Shown in pieces: positions 51,829 through 63,770 of a stretch of DNA of 64,000 nt. The stretch lies in assembly GCF_033807715.1 (NCBI RefSeq), contig NC_084599.1:31332125-31396124 (forward strand). Reading direction: 5' to 3'. The DNA is from Cololabis saira (lineage: Eukaryota > Chordata > Actinopteri > Beloniformes > Belonidae). The notes beneath the pieces are model-generated. The model worked only from the letters and a program-made list of their open reading frames with translations. It was not told where the DNA came from and did no database searches. Each line of letters opens with the position of its first letter. The first letter of the stretch is position 1. A program made the position numbers and the translations under genes.

Positions 51829-51903
51829 CTGCAGAATCTTGTCTCCAGGCTGCAGGGCGGAGGCTGCGGGCCCGTCATGCTGTACCCTAGTAACAAAGAT
51901 ACC
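51829..51903 (-). CDS. lrrc7: LRRC7-like, PDZ middle exon
   Basis: Twenty-five codons encode [20 protein letters not shown] and DKILQ, the central PDZ strands (GIFVTRV, then PGDKILQ). The acceptor is CTTATAG, the donor CAG|GTAACG, and the phase is 0 on both sides. The sequence closely follows the LRRC7/ERBIN PDZ signature [23 protein letters not shown]. Confidence 0.94.
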
Positions 51904-54900
51904 CTATAAGTCAAAATGATACACCGTTAGGACAACACAGGGACACGATGGTTTAGAATCTTTGCCTTTGTCATGCTTATCTTAATATCCCCCACAAAAA
52001 ATAAAATAAAATAAAGTGAACATTTCTGCCAAAAATATCTGGCCAGTTCTAAATTTAGAGAGGAATGCAAATTATGCAAAAAATACCACCTAAAACAAAA
52101 CTGCTAGTATTGGTCATTACAGTATGATAGCACTCGCATTTGACTTTCTATTAAAACATATGCTAAAATTTGCAATTTGATTGATTTGTTCCTTCCCCCA
52201 AAAAATCATCTATTTTCACAGAGCAAGGATTAGACATGGTTTTAGAACAATATAAAATAGATCTACAGGAAGTATTTAAAGAATGTAGGAAAAAGAAGGT
52301 GTGGGATAAGTTCTGGCTAAAGAGAGTAACCAGGTAGCAAGAAAATCAAAAGAAATTGAATCCCCATATTTTCTCTCAATAACCCAAGGCAGAGATTGTA
52401 AAAACACCAACATCTTTTCATTAAGAGCTGAAAGATGTTTTTGAACACAGAAAGTGCTGGACAATGCCGTTCTAGGGACTGAACATGGTTCAACAAGTTG
52501 TGCAAATGTTGAACACACAATCGTGAGCTAAACAGATAAATGTGCCACAGGGAAGTGTCACCATTTAACAAAGAACAATACGATGTAGTAGTGGCAGTGC
52601 AGCAGCACTGACACTCTACAGTGTATGAGTGAATGCAGCAGCAAACACATATACTGCATGTTAGTAAGAGTTATATGTGGCAACACTGACATTCATACAG
52701 TGAGCCTCATACATACAGCAAAACAGTTTTATAATGTGGTTTACAACTGGTTTAATTTGGCATGCAGAGTGGTGCATATACATGCAATAACAGTATTGCT
52801 ATTTCTTTGAGGTAAGTAAATTTAGCCAGGGGCCGAGAGGCATTACTCAATAAAAATATGTGAAATTCATATGGAGCTCACTGTAATTTACAAATTACGT
52901 TATTAGCAGCTGAAATAGTACAGCATTACTCACAACATTTAAAAAGTTACACAGTATAAAGCAGTCGCACACAAAGCTGTAGTGTCCTGCAAAAACCTCC
53001 AGTTTTCAAAGGGTAATCTCTTGAAAATTTGGGAGAAAATGGCCAAATTTCACATTTAGGATGAGGATGAGGTTTTTGCAGCTTATCTAGAAATGTATCT
53101 CCAAAAAATTACAGTTAGATAGATTTGATGTAAGTAACAACTTAGCATGAAACAACAGTATATCTTCAACAGGCAGGAACATTCATTTGAATTTTCAAAT
53201 TTTCAAATGTTTATGACCCAGATCTGGCAAAAAAAAGCAAAAACTAACTTTTTCCGTGCTCAGATCCTTAAAACTTTCTTATTTTATTCCTAAACTGGGC
53301 TAGGAAAGGTGATATACCAAGGTCTCGAATCTCGAGCCAGTAAATACAGAAGTTAGTCAGTGTCTTCTTTCTGTTGTAAATGAAAATAATCCAGCACCTA
53401 AGAGGGTTTCAACTAGACCTTCAAGTCAAGCTTAAAAGATCAATCATTACTTTTCATACACTTAATGACTTCTCAAAGTTTCTGCAAAAAAAATAATTAG
53501 GTAAGATATAATGTACACCTATGAAATGTTTAGACTTCTGACTTTTTAAAAATACTCCTCTTTTTCAAATGACAATTTCCTGATATTTTGATATTATCAA
53601 GTCTATTCTTTCACTCAAAACATATTCTAATGCTGCATGTTTTCAGTTTTTCAAAGCTGGTTTTCAAACTGCATAATATTAATTTTATTATGAAGACAGT
53701 TCATTAATCTAGAGAGCTTAAAGTATATAACCTCACAATAAATATTGATAAAGTGGAGAGTGCAAATAAGAAGCTGACCATCAGGGGGCGCTACTGCACC
53801 GTGAAGCAGCTGTGGCTCCATTCGTCAAAACAGTTGATTAATAATTTAGCAGTAAAGCTGTTTTCAAAACAATCCTTCACAAATATTTTAGCTCAGGCTC
53901 TGTAAAGTCCTTGTTTTAAAACTAGAAGTGCATTCTCAGATAAAAATAGTCACAAATGCATATGTGGACTGTCTTTGACAACCTAACCTAAAATAAGTAC
54001 CCATGTAGGTCAGAGAAAATTATCAGAACAGAAATCAAAAGCATCTACTTTATTCTGAGCTAAAACTGCTGACTATCAAAGATAAAACTTGAGAGGAACT
54101 GTTAACAGCTTTGGCAAGGCAAGGAACGAGCCTCGTGTAAATGGACTACGAAGAGTCAAAGAGGACAAAACCAAGATACTGCCTGCCTTTGTATCTTGGT
54201 ACTACTACTGTACGCCAACAGGATCACATATTCTCCATCAAATCCAACAGAACTCTGTGAGGCTTCATTGGTGGTTCAAGAAAAGTAAAAAAAACATGTC
54301 ACATCTCAATGTTTTAAATTGAAATTTGAAATCCACTTTAAAACATTTGCATTTAAACTACACATAACTCCGGTGACTCTGGTAAGTGTCAGCTGACATC
54401 ACTGCAGATCCCTGATGATCAGCCGTGACTGTCACCTTCACTGTCAGTCAGTCACTGCAGGATGTGTGGTGATAGAAAACATTTTAATCAAAAGTGTCCC
54501 CAAATATGTCTTTTACCATGCTGTCGTTGGATATACATCGATATGCAATCATATCTGTACACCTTACATATTATTTCTTACATACTTCATGATTATCTTG
54601 ACGAATATTGAACAAAATCTGCTCATCTGTGCCGTCTCCATCTGCTGCCTCTTTCACAGAGCATTAATAATGGACAAATTGCAGCTTGTGAAAGCATTTT
54701 GGATACAAGTAGAGATGGGAAAAGGCACAATAACTGTACCAGTCAGCAACTTTATCACCAGTTGTATGCTTAAACTAAAAGTTAAATGATGAATTGGCAG
54801 TTTCTGCGTAATCAGCCTCCACCCCCGACCTCAGCCCTCACCATTTGTCATACGGGCTTGTGTGGAGGCTGAATGTTTAAAGAGCCCAAGCTTTCTTTTA

Positions 54901-55634
54901 ATAGATCAGCTGTCTCGTCAGTTCCTTAGCTACTGAGAATAACAGCCAGTAAAATCTGTCATACGTTCCATCCCCAGATCAAAGTGTTGAACATCTGAAA
55001 TCACCCACGGCGTCCCAGAAGTAAGCAGCCTTCCTAAAATAACTGTCAGAGCTCTGTGAGCAGCCTCGCTCCTGCAGACTGACTATAGCTGCATGTTTCT
55101 AGGACAGACTACCTTGCGCAGCGGGCCTGGGGGATCTGCATCCCCAACAGGCTCTCTGTACATGGCACACAGTGACAGACTCCATCAAACTCAGAAGTAG
55201 AAATAATAGAGTTTAACACGTGTTGTACAAATTTTAAGAAACATTCTTTTTCTATGTTTTCTGATGCAAGTACATTTTTAAAACATCAATGAGCACACTT
55301 CATAGATAATCAAACTCACGTATCATCATAACTACTGAGGCTAGAAAGGCTTAGGAAATGCTCACTTAAACAATATTTTTTTTACAACATCTGAGCTCTG
55401 ACAATTTGAAAATCCCATCACGCCTCAGATTTCTTAAGCACTTTAATGAAATACTCCAGAGTTAAATTGCTGTTTTCTAAGAGACTGATAAACAATCAAA
55501 GTTAATCAAGTCAGCTGCTGTGCCGCAGTCAGACAGATAGATGAAACGCCGGGGAAACGAGCAGCAGTTTCCATGGTAACTGAATGTAAAGCCGAGGAGG
55601 CTGTGATTGGCTGGCGGGCCGGGTCACTTCGTAC
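51904..55634 (-). other. LRRC7 intron between PDZ exons 1 and 2
   Basis: AT-rich intron with no transposon I can name. A strong CTCF-like motif is at 53,775-53,793. Confidence 0.7.
53775..53793 (+). promoter_or_regulatory. Strong CTCF-like motif in an LRRC7 intron
   Basis: TGACCATCAGGGGGCGCTA matches the vertebrate CTCF consensus (CCA-S-Y-AG-R-K-GGC-R-S with upstream TGRCC) at nearly every informative position. Binding is inferred from the motif only. Confidence 0.5.
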
Positions 55635-55727
55635 CATGTCGGAGGGTTTGAAGGGGTTCCCCTGGCCACTGATGCCACCAGAGATACTGAAACCAAGACC
55701 AGGGTTCTTCTCTATTCTCACACACAA
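55635..55727 (-). CDS. lrrc7: LRRC7-like, PDZ first exon with GLGF carboxylate-binding loop
   Basis: The exon encodes [18 protein letters not shown] and [13 protein letters not shown]. The GLGF loop that binds the ligand C-terminus is intact. The acceptor is CTCTGTAG. The donor is ATG|GTACGA, weaker than consensus but the only one that preserves phase into [19 protein letters not shown] and GNPFKPSD are the features I use to prefer LRRC7 over ERBIN, whose PDZ reads VRVEKDPELGF. Confidence 0.94.
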
Positions 55728-56185
55728 CTACAGAGGAGGGAAGGAAAAGAAAGAAAAAAAGGACAGACAACTGAAAGTGAAATACACAGATTGTGAAAAT
55801 CATTGTGCAAGCACATAAACATGTGGAAGAGTGCTTTGATGTGCCGTGTTACACATTTTGGACGCTATATTGGACGTCTTCATCCTTTAGGCAGGCATAA
55901 CCGAGCCACAAATTGGCTTAACAGAGATTTTCTTTTTTGCATAATGTTAGTCTTTTCATACAAAAAACGGCAACAAAACCCCAGAGGGAGATCGGCTGTT
56001 TAGGCTGGTGGACTCGAACTGATATAGTAAAATAATCCAGGTGTAAAGTAACACCTCAGAGGCCTTTTATTCACTTTGTCAGTTATGTGCCTTTAGGAAC
56101 GTTTTCAACTATTTTCAGCGAATAGACCTCCAATATAGCATGTGGTGTGGCTGCTGCAGGCAGACAGGTGGACATGCGGACATAC

Positions 56186-56445
56186 CTGCTCCTGGAACCC
56201 GTCTGTGCTCTTCTGGCCTTTCGTCTGCAACAGGCAGCGAGCGCTTTGAGGCCGTGGGTTAGTGTGGGTGGTCATGACAACCTGGTTGCTATGGACCATG
56301 CCCTGGTTGCCATGGTACTGGGGGTTGGTAGCAGGCAGGGGGGGCTGGTGGGAGGTGTGAGGGTTGTACTGGGTTTGATTCCCAGACGGGGATAGGGCCA
56401 TGGGATGGCCGCTGCTGGGGTAAGCCTGGCCGGGAGAGGGAATTG
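56186..56445 (-). CDS. lrrc7: LRRC7-like, exon upstream of the PDZ domain
   Basis: The exon encodes AIPSPGQAYPSSGHPMALSP and continues through a Gln/Pro/Asn/His-rich stretch to NPRPQSARCLLQTKGQKS and TDGFQEQ. The RPQSARCLLQTKGQKS motif is characteristic of the densin C-terminal region just before the PDZ. The C-terminal part of densin is reported to bind CaMKII-alpha, and this exon falls in that part. The acceptor is CACACAG, the donor CAG|GTATGT. The first codon is split with the preceding exon (G|CA, Ala). Confidence 0.9.
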
Positions 56446-57331
56446 CTGTGTGGGAAAAAAAGAGGCTAGTAGCATCTGACTATAAGATGAAACTTTCAGT
56501 GATTGGTTATTGTGCAAGCTATTGATTTGAGAAACATTGCTCGGAATTCTTAAATGTATAATAGGGCTGTTCGATTAATCGATTTTAAATCGTAATCGCG
56601 ATTATGTAATTAGAACGATGTTAAAACGTGAAAATCGTAAAATCGATTTTTCACACATATTAATGATTGATACCATATTAATGATTGATGGAAATACCTC
56701 TCAATACCTGTGACAAGTGCCCCATGGGAGAGGCTCTTTAGTGTAGGAGGGGGCGTTGTAACATGCCACCGGGCATCCCTCAAGCCAGATGCGGTAGACC
56801 GGCTCGTGTTCCTTGCAAAAAACTTGCAAATGTGAATAGCAAATGTAATGACTAACATTACACACCTGTACCTCCTTCATGGGTTGCATTATTATTTAGC
56901 ATGCAAAGACCCAGTTTATTTTAATTAGAAAATGTCTTGTTTTATTTAATTGGAAATATAACTTACTGTATGTTTGCAAGTGCTGATTTGCTGATTTTTT
57001 TTTCCAGAGATAAAACTTTATATTTTATTATATTTTTTAAAACTTTTTTTCAACTTATTTTACAGAGTTTTGCACTTTATTCATTCATTTTTGGTTTAAT
57101 AAGAGCAAAGTTTGCACTTAAAGCCCAATGGGGCAAATGTTCAATAAAAAAACAGCATATTTGAAATCATTTCTTTGCCTTTTGTCAATTCACAAAATAA
57201 TCGTAATCGAAAATCGGATTTTGAGAGAAAAAAATCGAGATTTTATTTTTGGGCAAAATCGAACAGCCCTAATGTATAACTTTGGAACATTTCCAAATTG
57301 AAAAGGGACAACATTTGTATTTATAATTTAC
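56446..57331 (-). other. LRRC7 intron almost filled by a hAT-type element
   Basis: This 886-bp intron is about 80 percent one non-autonomous element (56,562-57,271); the rest is short flanking intron sequence. Confidence 0.75.
56562..57271. mobile_element. Non-autonomous hAT-type element, exact 8-bp target duplication
   Basis: The ends TAGGGCTGTTCGATTAATCG and AAAATCGAACAGCCCTA are inverted, flanked by ATGTATAA (56,554-56,561 and 57,272-57,279). It fills most of an LRRC7 intron, leaving about 60 bp to one exon and about 115 bp to the other. Confidence 0.9.
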
Positions 57332-57533
57332 CCTGAGACATGTTTCCTTGGTACTGCCCCGGCCCACCAGAAGAAACCAGTGACAGAGACATGCCTTGCT
57401 GGTATTGCCCCCCTTTGTTCATCATCCCATCATAACCCTGCTGCCCTATGACACGATGAGGTGTAGCGGCGTTAGAGGAGGTGACGATCATGGTGTTGTG
57501 TGACTGGTGGGAAGGGTTGTGTGAATGTCCACC
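57332..57533 (-). CDS. lrrc7: LRRC7-like, exon encoding a Ser/His/Gly/Gln-rich segment
   Basis: The exon reads GGHSHNPSHQSHNTMIVTSS, then NAATPHRVIGQQGYDGMMNK, then GGQYQQGMSLSLVSSGGPGQ and YQGNMSQ. The acceptor is TTGTCACAG and the donor CAGG|GTAAAT. It is in phase 0 at the start and leaves one base, which pairs with the two bases opening the next exon. It is low in complexity, so identity rests on its position between clearly recognised densin exons and on exact phase. Confidence 0.85.
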
Positions 57534-57720
57534 CTGTGACAAGAGGACAGATGCTCAGAGCCATGGCACAACACATTATTCTTTCCTCATAGCCATGCTC
57601 ATAACTTTGTCATCATTTCAGAGGGTTACTTCTTTGTCTCTTCCATAATTTGAAGATCCCTAATTATGGACTGTTGACAAAAAATAAAAATAAATGCTTC
57701 CCTGATCAGTCACCTCTTAC

Positions 57721-57837
57721 CTTCTTCATGAGGTTGTCAGGTGGGACGTCCCTCCTGCCGAGTGAGTAGGGAGTCCAGTGGTTGCTCCCTGACACCCCCT
57801 CCTGGTCGTTATCCATAGCTGCCTGCTGAGAGGGGGT
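57721..57837 (-). CDS. lrrc7: LRRC7-like, short linker exon
   Basis: Thirty-nine codons: TPSQQAAMDNDQEGVSGSNH, then WTPYSLGRRDVPPDNLMKK, donor AAG|GTAAGA, phase 0 at both sides. Two in-frame acceptors 12 bases apart (CTCAG|ACC and CTCAG|CAG) could give a four-residue alternative (TPSQ included or skipped). A symmetrical exon like this can be skipped without a frameshift. Confidence 0.85.
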
Positions 57838-58372
57838 CTGAGAGACACAAGAGGAATATTGATCAAAAAGAAATATTCAGTTTGAGTTAGATTCATTGAT
57901 TAGATTTTGTCTGCTTCATTTTTTAAAGTTAGGAGAGATTCTACTGTTTTATGAATGAACAGGGCTAAAAGGGAAATCAGTAAATATGCTCTCCCATCTC
58001 TGGGAAGTTCTGTTCTGCAGTAAGAACAAGAATATTGTTTACCAGGGTTAGACAGCTGGAGTATGTGATAAAAACAGTATTTGAACATTTTATTTATGTC
58101 CTTTTGAAAACCGCTGACAACCCATCATTAACCTTAAATTATTTCCTTCACCTCAAGTTATATATGGTTATGAAACATCCATTATAACAGTCAGGTCACA
58201 AGTGTCATCATACCAACATTTTTCTTGCTCGTCTAGTGCATTAAAATAATGAATCCTGGGTAGAATCAAGTCTGAATGCAACAAAAACCTCCAATTGCTG
58301 TTTGTGATATTTCTTTTTCCCAAATGTCTACTGGGAAGTTACATATTTCTTTAAACCTGCTTTTTTATCAGA

Positions 58373-58373
<1 letters not shown>

Positions 58374-58436
<63 letters not shown>
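58374..58436. repeat. AAT trinucleotide microsatellite
   Basis: About twenty pure AAT/ATA units. Confidence 0.97.
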
Positions 58437-58439
<3 letters not shown>

Positions 58440-59355
58440 AAAGTCCTGACTAAGACAGAAGATGCAGCACAATTACAAAACAATCACACATAAAAACATG
58501 ACACATGCAAGATTCATCTACAATTTACACAACAACATAAATCAAGAATGTATAACTTATTTGTAGAAGAAGCTAAATAAAAATATGTATTTTGGAAACC
58601 ATCACTAACAAAAATGATGACTAAACTTAGTAGCTACTTTAGAGGTAGTAGATTTATTTATTATTTATTCCCTTATACAGAGCAGAGCAGTTTCCAGTGT
58701 TTCATGGTTTTCCTCACATTTCTGCATAACGACTGGATCAGTATAAATACACGGGAGTTGAAAAGCTTGCATGTCTTATATTCTCAGAGATCTTCTCACA
58801 CAAAGCTTCAGTCAACCATTTTTTGGGCTTTTTTTTTTTTTTTTACTTATGTCAAATCAAATCAAATCCACTGCATATTTTAAAATAGTCTGAAATACGT
58901 GCCAATGTGCAGCTGCTAATAGTTCTAAAAGATGTTAATGTCTGAATGTATGATAATCTTGTTGAGGAAACATAACTAGACTAGACCTACAAGTGATGTT
59001 TAGTAATCTCTCTATTTTTGGTGTAAACTTACATATTTTATTTAAATATTGGTCAGATGGGGAAATTAAGGCTGATAACAAATGGTCACTTAAAACATAT
59101 GTAGTGTAATGCTTGATGCGATCCGATACGCTTATAATAAGATCACAAATGACTGGAAATGAGGGCCGATCACACGCTAATTGCCAGGTTTGACCAAGGT
59201 CTACGGATGCTCCTAGTTGGCCATTCTTTATATCAACTGAGAAGTAGAAGAGGGAGTTCATAAAAATCAATGACTACAGTACAGACAGGCAAAGCTGTTG
59301 TCCTGTTGTCAAGATGTTTCCACTTAAAAGCAGCAATGTGTGAAATCCCCTATTG

Positions 59356-59860
59356 CAGGGGTCGGCAACCCGCGGCTCCAGAGCCGCATGCGGCTCTTTA
59401 GCGCCGCCCTAGTGGCTTCTGGAGCTTTTTCAAAAATGTTTTACCTTTTTTTCTTCTTTTTTTTCCTTTTTCTCTTTTTTTTCTTCTTTTTTTCTCTTTT
59501 TTTCTTCCTTTTTCCTTTCCTTTTTAATCTCGACATTTAGACTTTTTTTGTCGAAATTTTGACTTTTTTCTCGACATTTTGACTTTTTTCTCAAGATTGT
59601 ACTTCAACATTAATCTCAACATTTCAACTTTTTTCACAAAATTTTGACTATTTCCTCGACATTTCGACTTTTTTCTCAACATTTCGACTTTTTTCTCTAA
59701 ATTTTGACTTTTTTGTGCATAATATAGATACATGCAGCATGTGTTGCCTTCATTCTAAGGCTTATGCAAGACTTTTCATTTTTTGCGGCTCCAGACATAT
59801 TTGTTTTTTGTGTTTTTGGTCCAATATGGCTCTTTCAACATTTTGGGTTGCCGACCCCTG
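59356..59860. mobile_element. hAT-type element (CAGGGGTCGGCAACC terminus)
   Basis: The ends CAGGGGTCGGCAACCCG and GGGTTGCCGACCCCTG are inverted, with flanks CCCTATTG and CTCTATTG (7 of 8 identical). The interior carries a tandem CTCGACATTT/GACTTTTTT motif. It ends about 100 bp from an LRRC7 exon donor. Confidence 0.85.
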
Positions 59861-59961
59861 CTCTATTGTGACCTTGGGTGGGCATTGCCCATTTGCAAAC
59901 AGAGCTAAGCATTGGTAAACAGCAGTGAGCAGGGATTGATTGTTTTCAGAGGGATACTCAC

Positions 59962-60129
59962 AGCGTTGGCAGACGGAGGAGGAGGTAGTGGCAGCCAGCG
60001 GCCAGCAGGGGGCTCATGCTTAGTGTTATTGTAAAGGTTAAAGTTCAAAGTGCTGCTGCGCCCCTGGCCGTGACCCCCGCCCTGACAGAGCATGCCCAGC
60101 GTGAGCGTGTTGTGCTTTAGGACACCACT
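59962..60129 (-). CDS. lrrc7: LRRC7-like, linker exon
   Basis: Fifty-six codons: SGVLKHNTLTLGMLCQGG, then GHGQGRSSTLNFNLYNNTKH, then EPPAGRWLPLPPPPSANA. The acceptor is CCAATCAG, the donor GCT|GTGAGT, and the phase is 0 on both sides. The stretch KHNTLTLGML is densin-like. The exon ends in a short polyproline run. A hAT-type element lies only about 100 bp downstream in the intron, and the plus strand carries a CTCF-like core at 60,002-60,013. Confidence 0.87.
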
Positions 60130-61050
60130 CTGATTGGAGAAGACAACATTACACGACATGGGTGAATGAGGGGGAGGAGTGGGAGTGGGGGGGTGGGGGG
60201 GGTGAGGTGGAGCCAACAATGAGAGCCAACACAGCTCCACAAACAAATAAACAACAGGAACACCGATAAAACAACAACAACAGTGCATAGTTGCTGAAAG
60301 CACAGAGAAATGTTAGCTAGTGATCAGTCAATACACACAGAACATTGTGCCGTACAAGCAACCACAGGCGGACCACTTCAATTCAATATTTGTATGAAAT
60401 CTTTCAGAAAAGCAACATATATGGATATTAAAAAACACTTTGCTCAGTAAGTGCATTAAATCTATCAATATCAATTATGTATAGTGAAATGTTAAACTTC
60501 TACCCACTGAGCAGTGACGCATTTCAATGAGTCATTTCTTTTACATCTCAAATGTCAAAGCCAATTCTTGCTTTCATTGTGATGAGACTGTACTTGTGAC
60601 ACTTTATTTTTTTCATGATTTTACGATGAGCTTCTTTCAGTGCGTATTCCAGACCTCTTTCCATGTCTTAATAATCCCTTCTGTTGAGTCAACAGTGCAA
60701 AAATAATGAACTTGACATTTAGGAAAAATGCTCAATGGCTTTCTTGCTGAGAGTCAGATGGGGGGAATGATAACTCTCGGGTCTGAGTGGTAGATATGAA
60801 GCTGGAAGCTGGAGCTGAACTCTGGAAACAAGGGTCAGTTGCCCCTAACCAAAGGTAGACTCATCACTACTCATCAGTCCCTCAGTCCATCCATCTGCAC
60901 TTATCCAACACAGACTGAGCAGACCTCCTTCTCAGTCACCTCTCCCAGTTCTGTTGGAACTTTCCTTAACCTAGGTCCTATGTCTGCTCCAGGGGCTCCT
61001 CCTAGCGGGACTTCTCCAAAACAGGGAAGTTATTGAGCCATTAGATCTTA

Positions 61051-62016
61051 AGGCCCTGACACACCAAGCCGACTGTCGGCCGCCGGGCCGTCGATGAGCG
61101 TCGGTGCGCGTCTGTCGGCCTAGTTTTCCTGGTGTGTCCCGCACGTCGCCACAGGTCGGCCGCCAGTAGGCAGCTTTTTAGCGTCGGCAGTCGGTCAAAC
61201 AGCTCACTCTGTGATTGGCTGTTCCCAGAATTTCCCAGAATGCGTTTCGTCGTCAAAAAAAAAAACATGGCGGACATTTCTTATTTTTTAGTGAATAAAA
61301 TCAATATTTTGAGTTAGTTTCTGCATAAAAATGCGTTTTGATTAAATTTTTAGCGAGAAATATACATTTTACTTTCATAATATTCACTCAGTGAATGTAT
61401 ATAATCACTCGCTTGCCCGTTGTTGCGAAGTCTTTTTCAAACCTCGCCAGAATAAAGGCTGATTTATGGTTCTGCGTTACAGGGTACGGCTTATGGCGAC
61501 GCGCGCCATAAGCCGTACCCTACGCCGTACCCTACGCCGTAGGCTCTGCGTCGATTTAACGCGGAACCATAAATCAGCTCCCGAGCCGGCAGGCAGGCAG
61601 AAATCCCAACATTTTCGGAGCAAATTTCTTAACAGGCGTAGCTACAACTGTTAGATTTCATCTATTAAACCAACATTTATCTTCCTAAATGATTTATTTC
61701 AGCCAGCGGTAATTCTCCACTGACCTGCGGGTTTCTCCCCGGGACGACGGCAGGTTGACCTGGCGATCACGTCTGTACGTGAGCTGCTGCTGCGCCCTGG
61801 ACCGGCGGCTCTTCTCCGAAAACATCGCAGCAAATTGAAACGCAGACTGCGCAGAACGTACGTGCTAGTTGGCGGTTGGGTGTCGTCTTTGCGGTGTGTC
61901 CAACTGCTTCTTTTTGAGCCCGACCCAGCCCGACACAGGCGACGCAAGGCGACACAGCAGTCGGCCGACAGCAGTCGGCCGACAGCGGGCGACGTCGGGT
62001 TGGTGTGTCCTCGGCT
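61051..62016. mobile_element. 966-bp TIR element, probably Harbinger-type, host of a nested MITE
   Basis: The left end AGGCCCTGACACACCAAGCC and right end GTCGGGTTGGTGTGTCC..GGCT are inverted and flanked by TTA on both sides. Both ends carry GTCGGCCGACAG-type subterminal repeats. No transposase frame is seen. Confidence 0.75.
61456..61579. mobile_element. Harbinger-like foldback MITE, copy 3, nested
   Basis: It begins AGGCTGATTTATGGTTCTGC and ends GAACCATAAATCAGCT, with a CGCCATAAGCCGTACCCTAC core. It is inserted inside a larger TIR element and lacks a clean three-base duplication at one end. Confidence 0.78.
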
Positions 62017-63557
62017 TTAGGGAAAGCTTGACCAGAAGTGACCCTACTCTGATTGCTCTCCAGATGACTGACCTTGACTCTCTGTTCCTAAGAGACCAAA
62101 CATCCTCAAAAAGATTATTTTGCTTGCTTGCCTTTGGGGTCTCATTATTTTGGTAACTACCCAAAGCACTTGACCAGGTATGCAGGTTTGACTGTAGCTC
62201 AACTGGGTAACCAACAGCTTTGGCTTTTCTCCTCAGATCACCTACGACCTCGACCAGCCTGTTCAACCTCCACATCATTGCAGATATTGCCTCAGTTTGC
62301 TGGTTGGCCTCTTGCTGTTTCAAACACACTCATGAACAAGACCACAAGACACTTCAGCTTCTTCACTTGGGACAACAATTCTCATCCCGGGAAAGAAAGC
62401 ACACATAACCTGAAAAAAACCACCCACAAATGTCATCTTAAAAATACTAAACTAGAGACCTTTTGCCCCTTCATTGCATCTGGAAATGCTGTTTTTGAAA
62501 AGAATCAGTGACCAAGATCAACCCTGGCAGCATCCGACACCCACCAAGAACAAGTCTGACTTACTTCCAGCAATGTAAACCAAGCTCTCAGTCTGGTTGT
62601 ATGGAAACTAAATGGCCCAATAGCAGAAGGGTAACATTATCCAGGACCTTAGAAAACCAAGGGTTATTGTTATCCACCCCAAGGGCCCTGCAAAAGAAGG
62701 GTTATTTAACTGCCTCAGCAATCTAAAACCCAATAATAGGTGAATCACTGTTAAACTCCCAGGCCTCTGCTTCCATGATGGAAGACGTCATGGAAGGTCC
62801 TCGCAGTATAACTTACATCGCAGGACTATAAACCCCAGCTGAGGTAAGCAGCATTTCGTCTCCACTATAAACAGTGTTGGAGAAGCGTCACTTTGTCCCT
62901 CAAGGGACATCTCGCAGTTTTGCCACTCAGAGCTATTGCCTTTTAGTTTTATATTTAGCATACTGACATGAAAGTGTTATGTGCAGGATCTTATCATTCA
63001 ACATCTGTCATGAAAACACATGAGAATATTGACCTAAATGTTATTTCTATAATATTTCAGTGCCCTGGATCCGTGTCAAGATAGCCACATTTAAATATCC
63101 TTGTCACTGATAGATGATTGTACGTATAATTTTGTGTAAATAAGATACATTCGGATTATTTTAAAAGTAAAAGTCATTCTGAATAAGTGCTGTGTGTTGA
63201 ATTAAACATCACTTGTTTTGTTGGTCTGAGTTTATACAGCAAGCTACATTAAAAACAGTCAATTAAGATTGTCTGCAACTTTTCACTTGTTCATCACATT
63301 GGAGGATTAACTGCAATTTATATGAGGAAATGTGATTTTTAAAGCACATATCCAGTTGTGAGTGTGCAATAATAAATAAAGGCTGACACAGTGACAGTGT
63401 GAAGTTGACACACACATGCAGCCAGGCACAAATCTGGTCAACCTTACAACAAAGACTGACATAGATACAGACAGGGAGGGCTTCCATGTGCTCGGTGTTT
63501 GCGTGTGCATTTGGCCATTTTTCTCTTACAAGGGACTTCTCCATCGTATCGACATAC

Positions 63558-63770
63558 CCTGTCCAGTCGCTTGGCCTCGATGTGCCGGAGAAGCTGTTGC
63601 CTCCAGTCGGCAGGCATCTTGGAAGTGATGTCTTCGGGCTTCTGCGGTACGACGGGTCTTACTTTGATGGTGTCTTCAGATGGCTTCTCAGGGCAAGTTG
63701 CCAGGGTGTAGTCAGGTGGCATTTTCTCCAACAGTGCAGCCATGGTGGGGCGAGCCGACACTGGACGGGC
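63558..63770 (-). CDS. lrrc7: LRRC7-like, linker exon (most 5' exon in the window)
   Basis: Seventy-one codons: [20 protein letters not shown], then a variable middle with [17 protein letters not shown], then [19 protein letters not shown]. The block [17 protein letters not shown] and [11 protein letters not shown] are strong densin/LAP signatures. The acceptor is TTTGTCAG, the donor AGG|GTATGT, phase 0 at both sides. Upstream exons (leucine-rich repeats and the LAP-specific domain) must lie beyond the right edge. Confidence 0.93.

Larger units (their letters stand above)
57838..59961 (-). other. LRRC7 intron
   Basis: The intron contains an AAT/ATA microsatellite (58,376-58,436) and a hAT-type element (59,356-59,860). 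The rest shows nothing identifiable. Confidence 0.7.
60130..63557 (-). other. LRRC7 intron with nested transposons
   Basis: The intron holds a 966-bp TIR element (61,051-62,016) that itself carries a smaller MITE. Flanking intron sequence, including 62.0-63.5 kb, shows no recognised feature. Confidence 0.7.
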
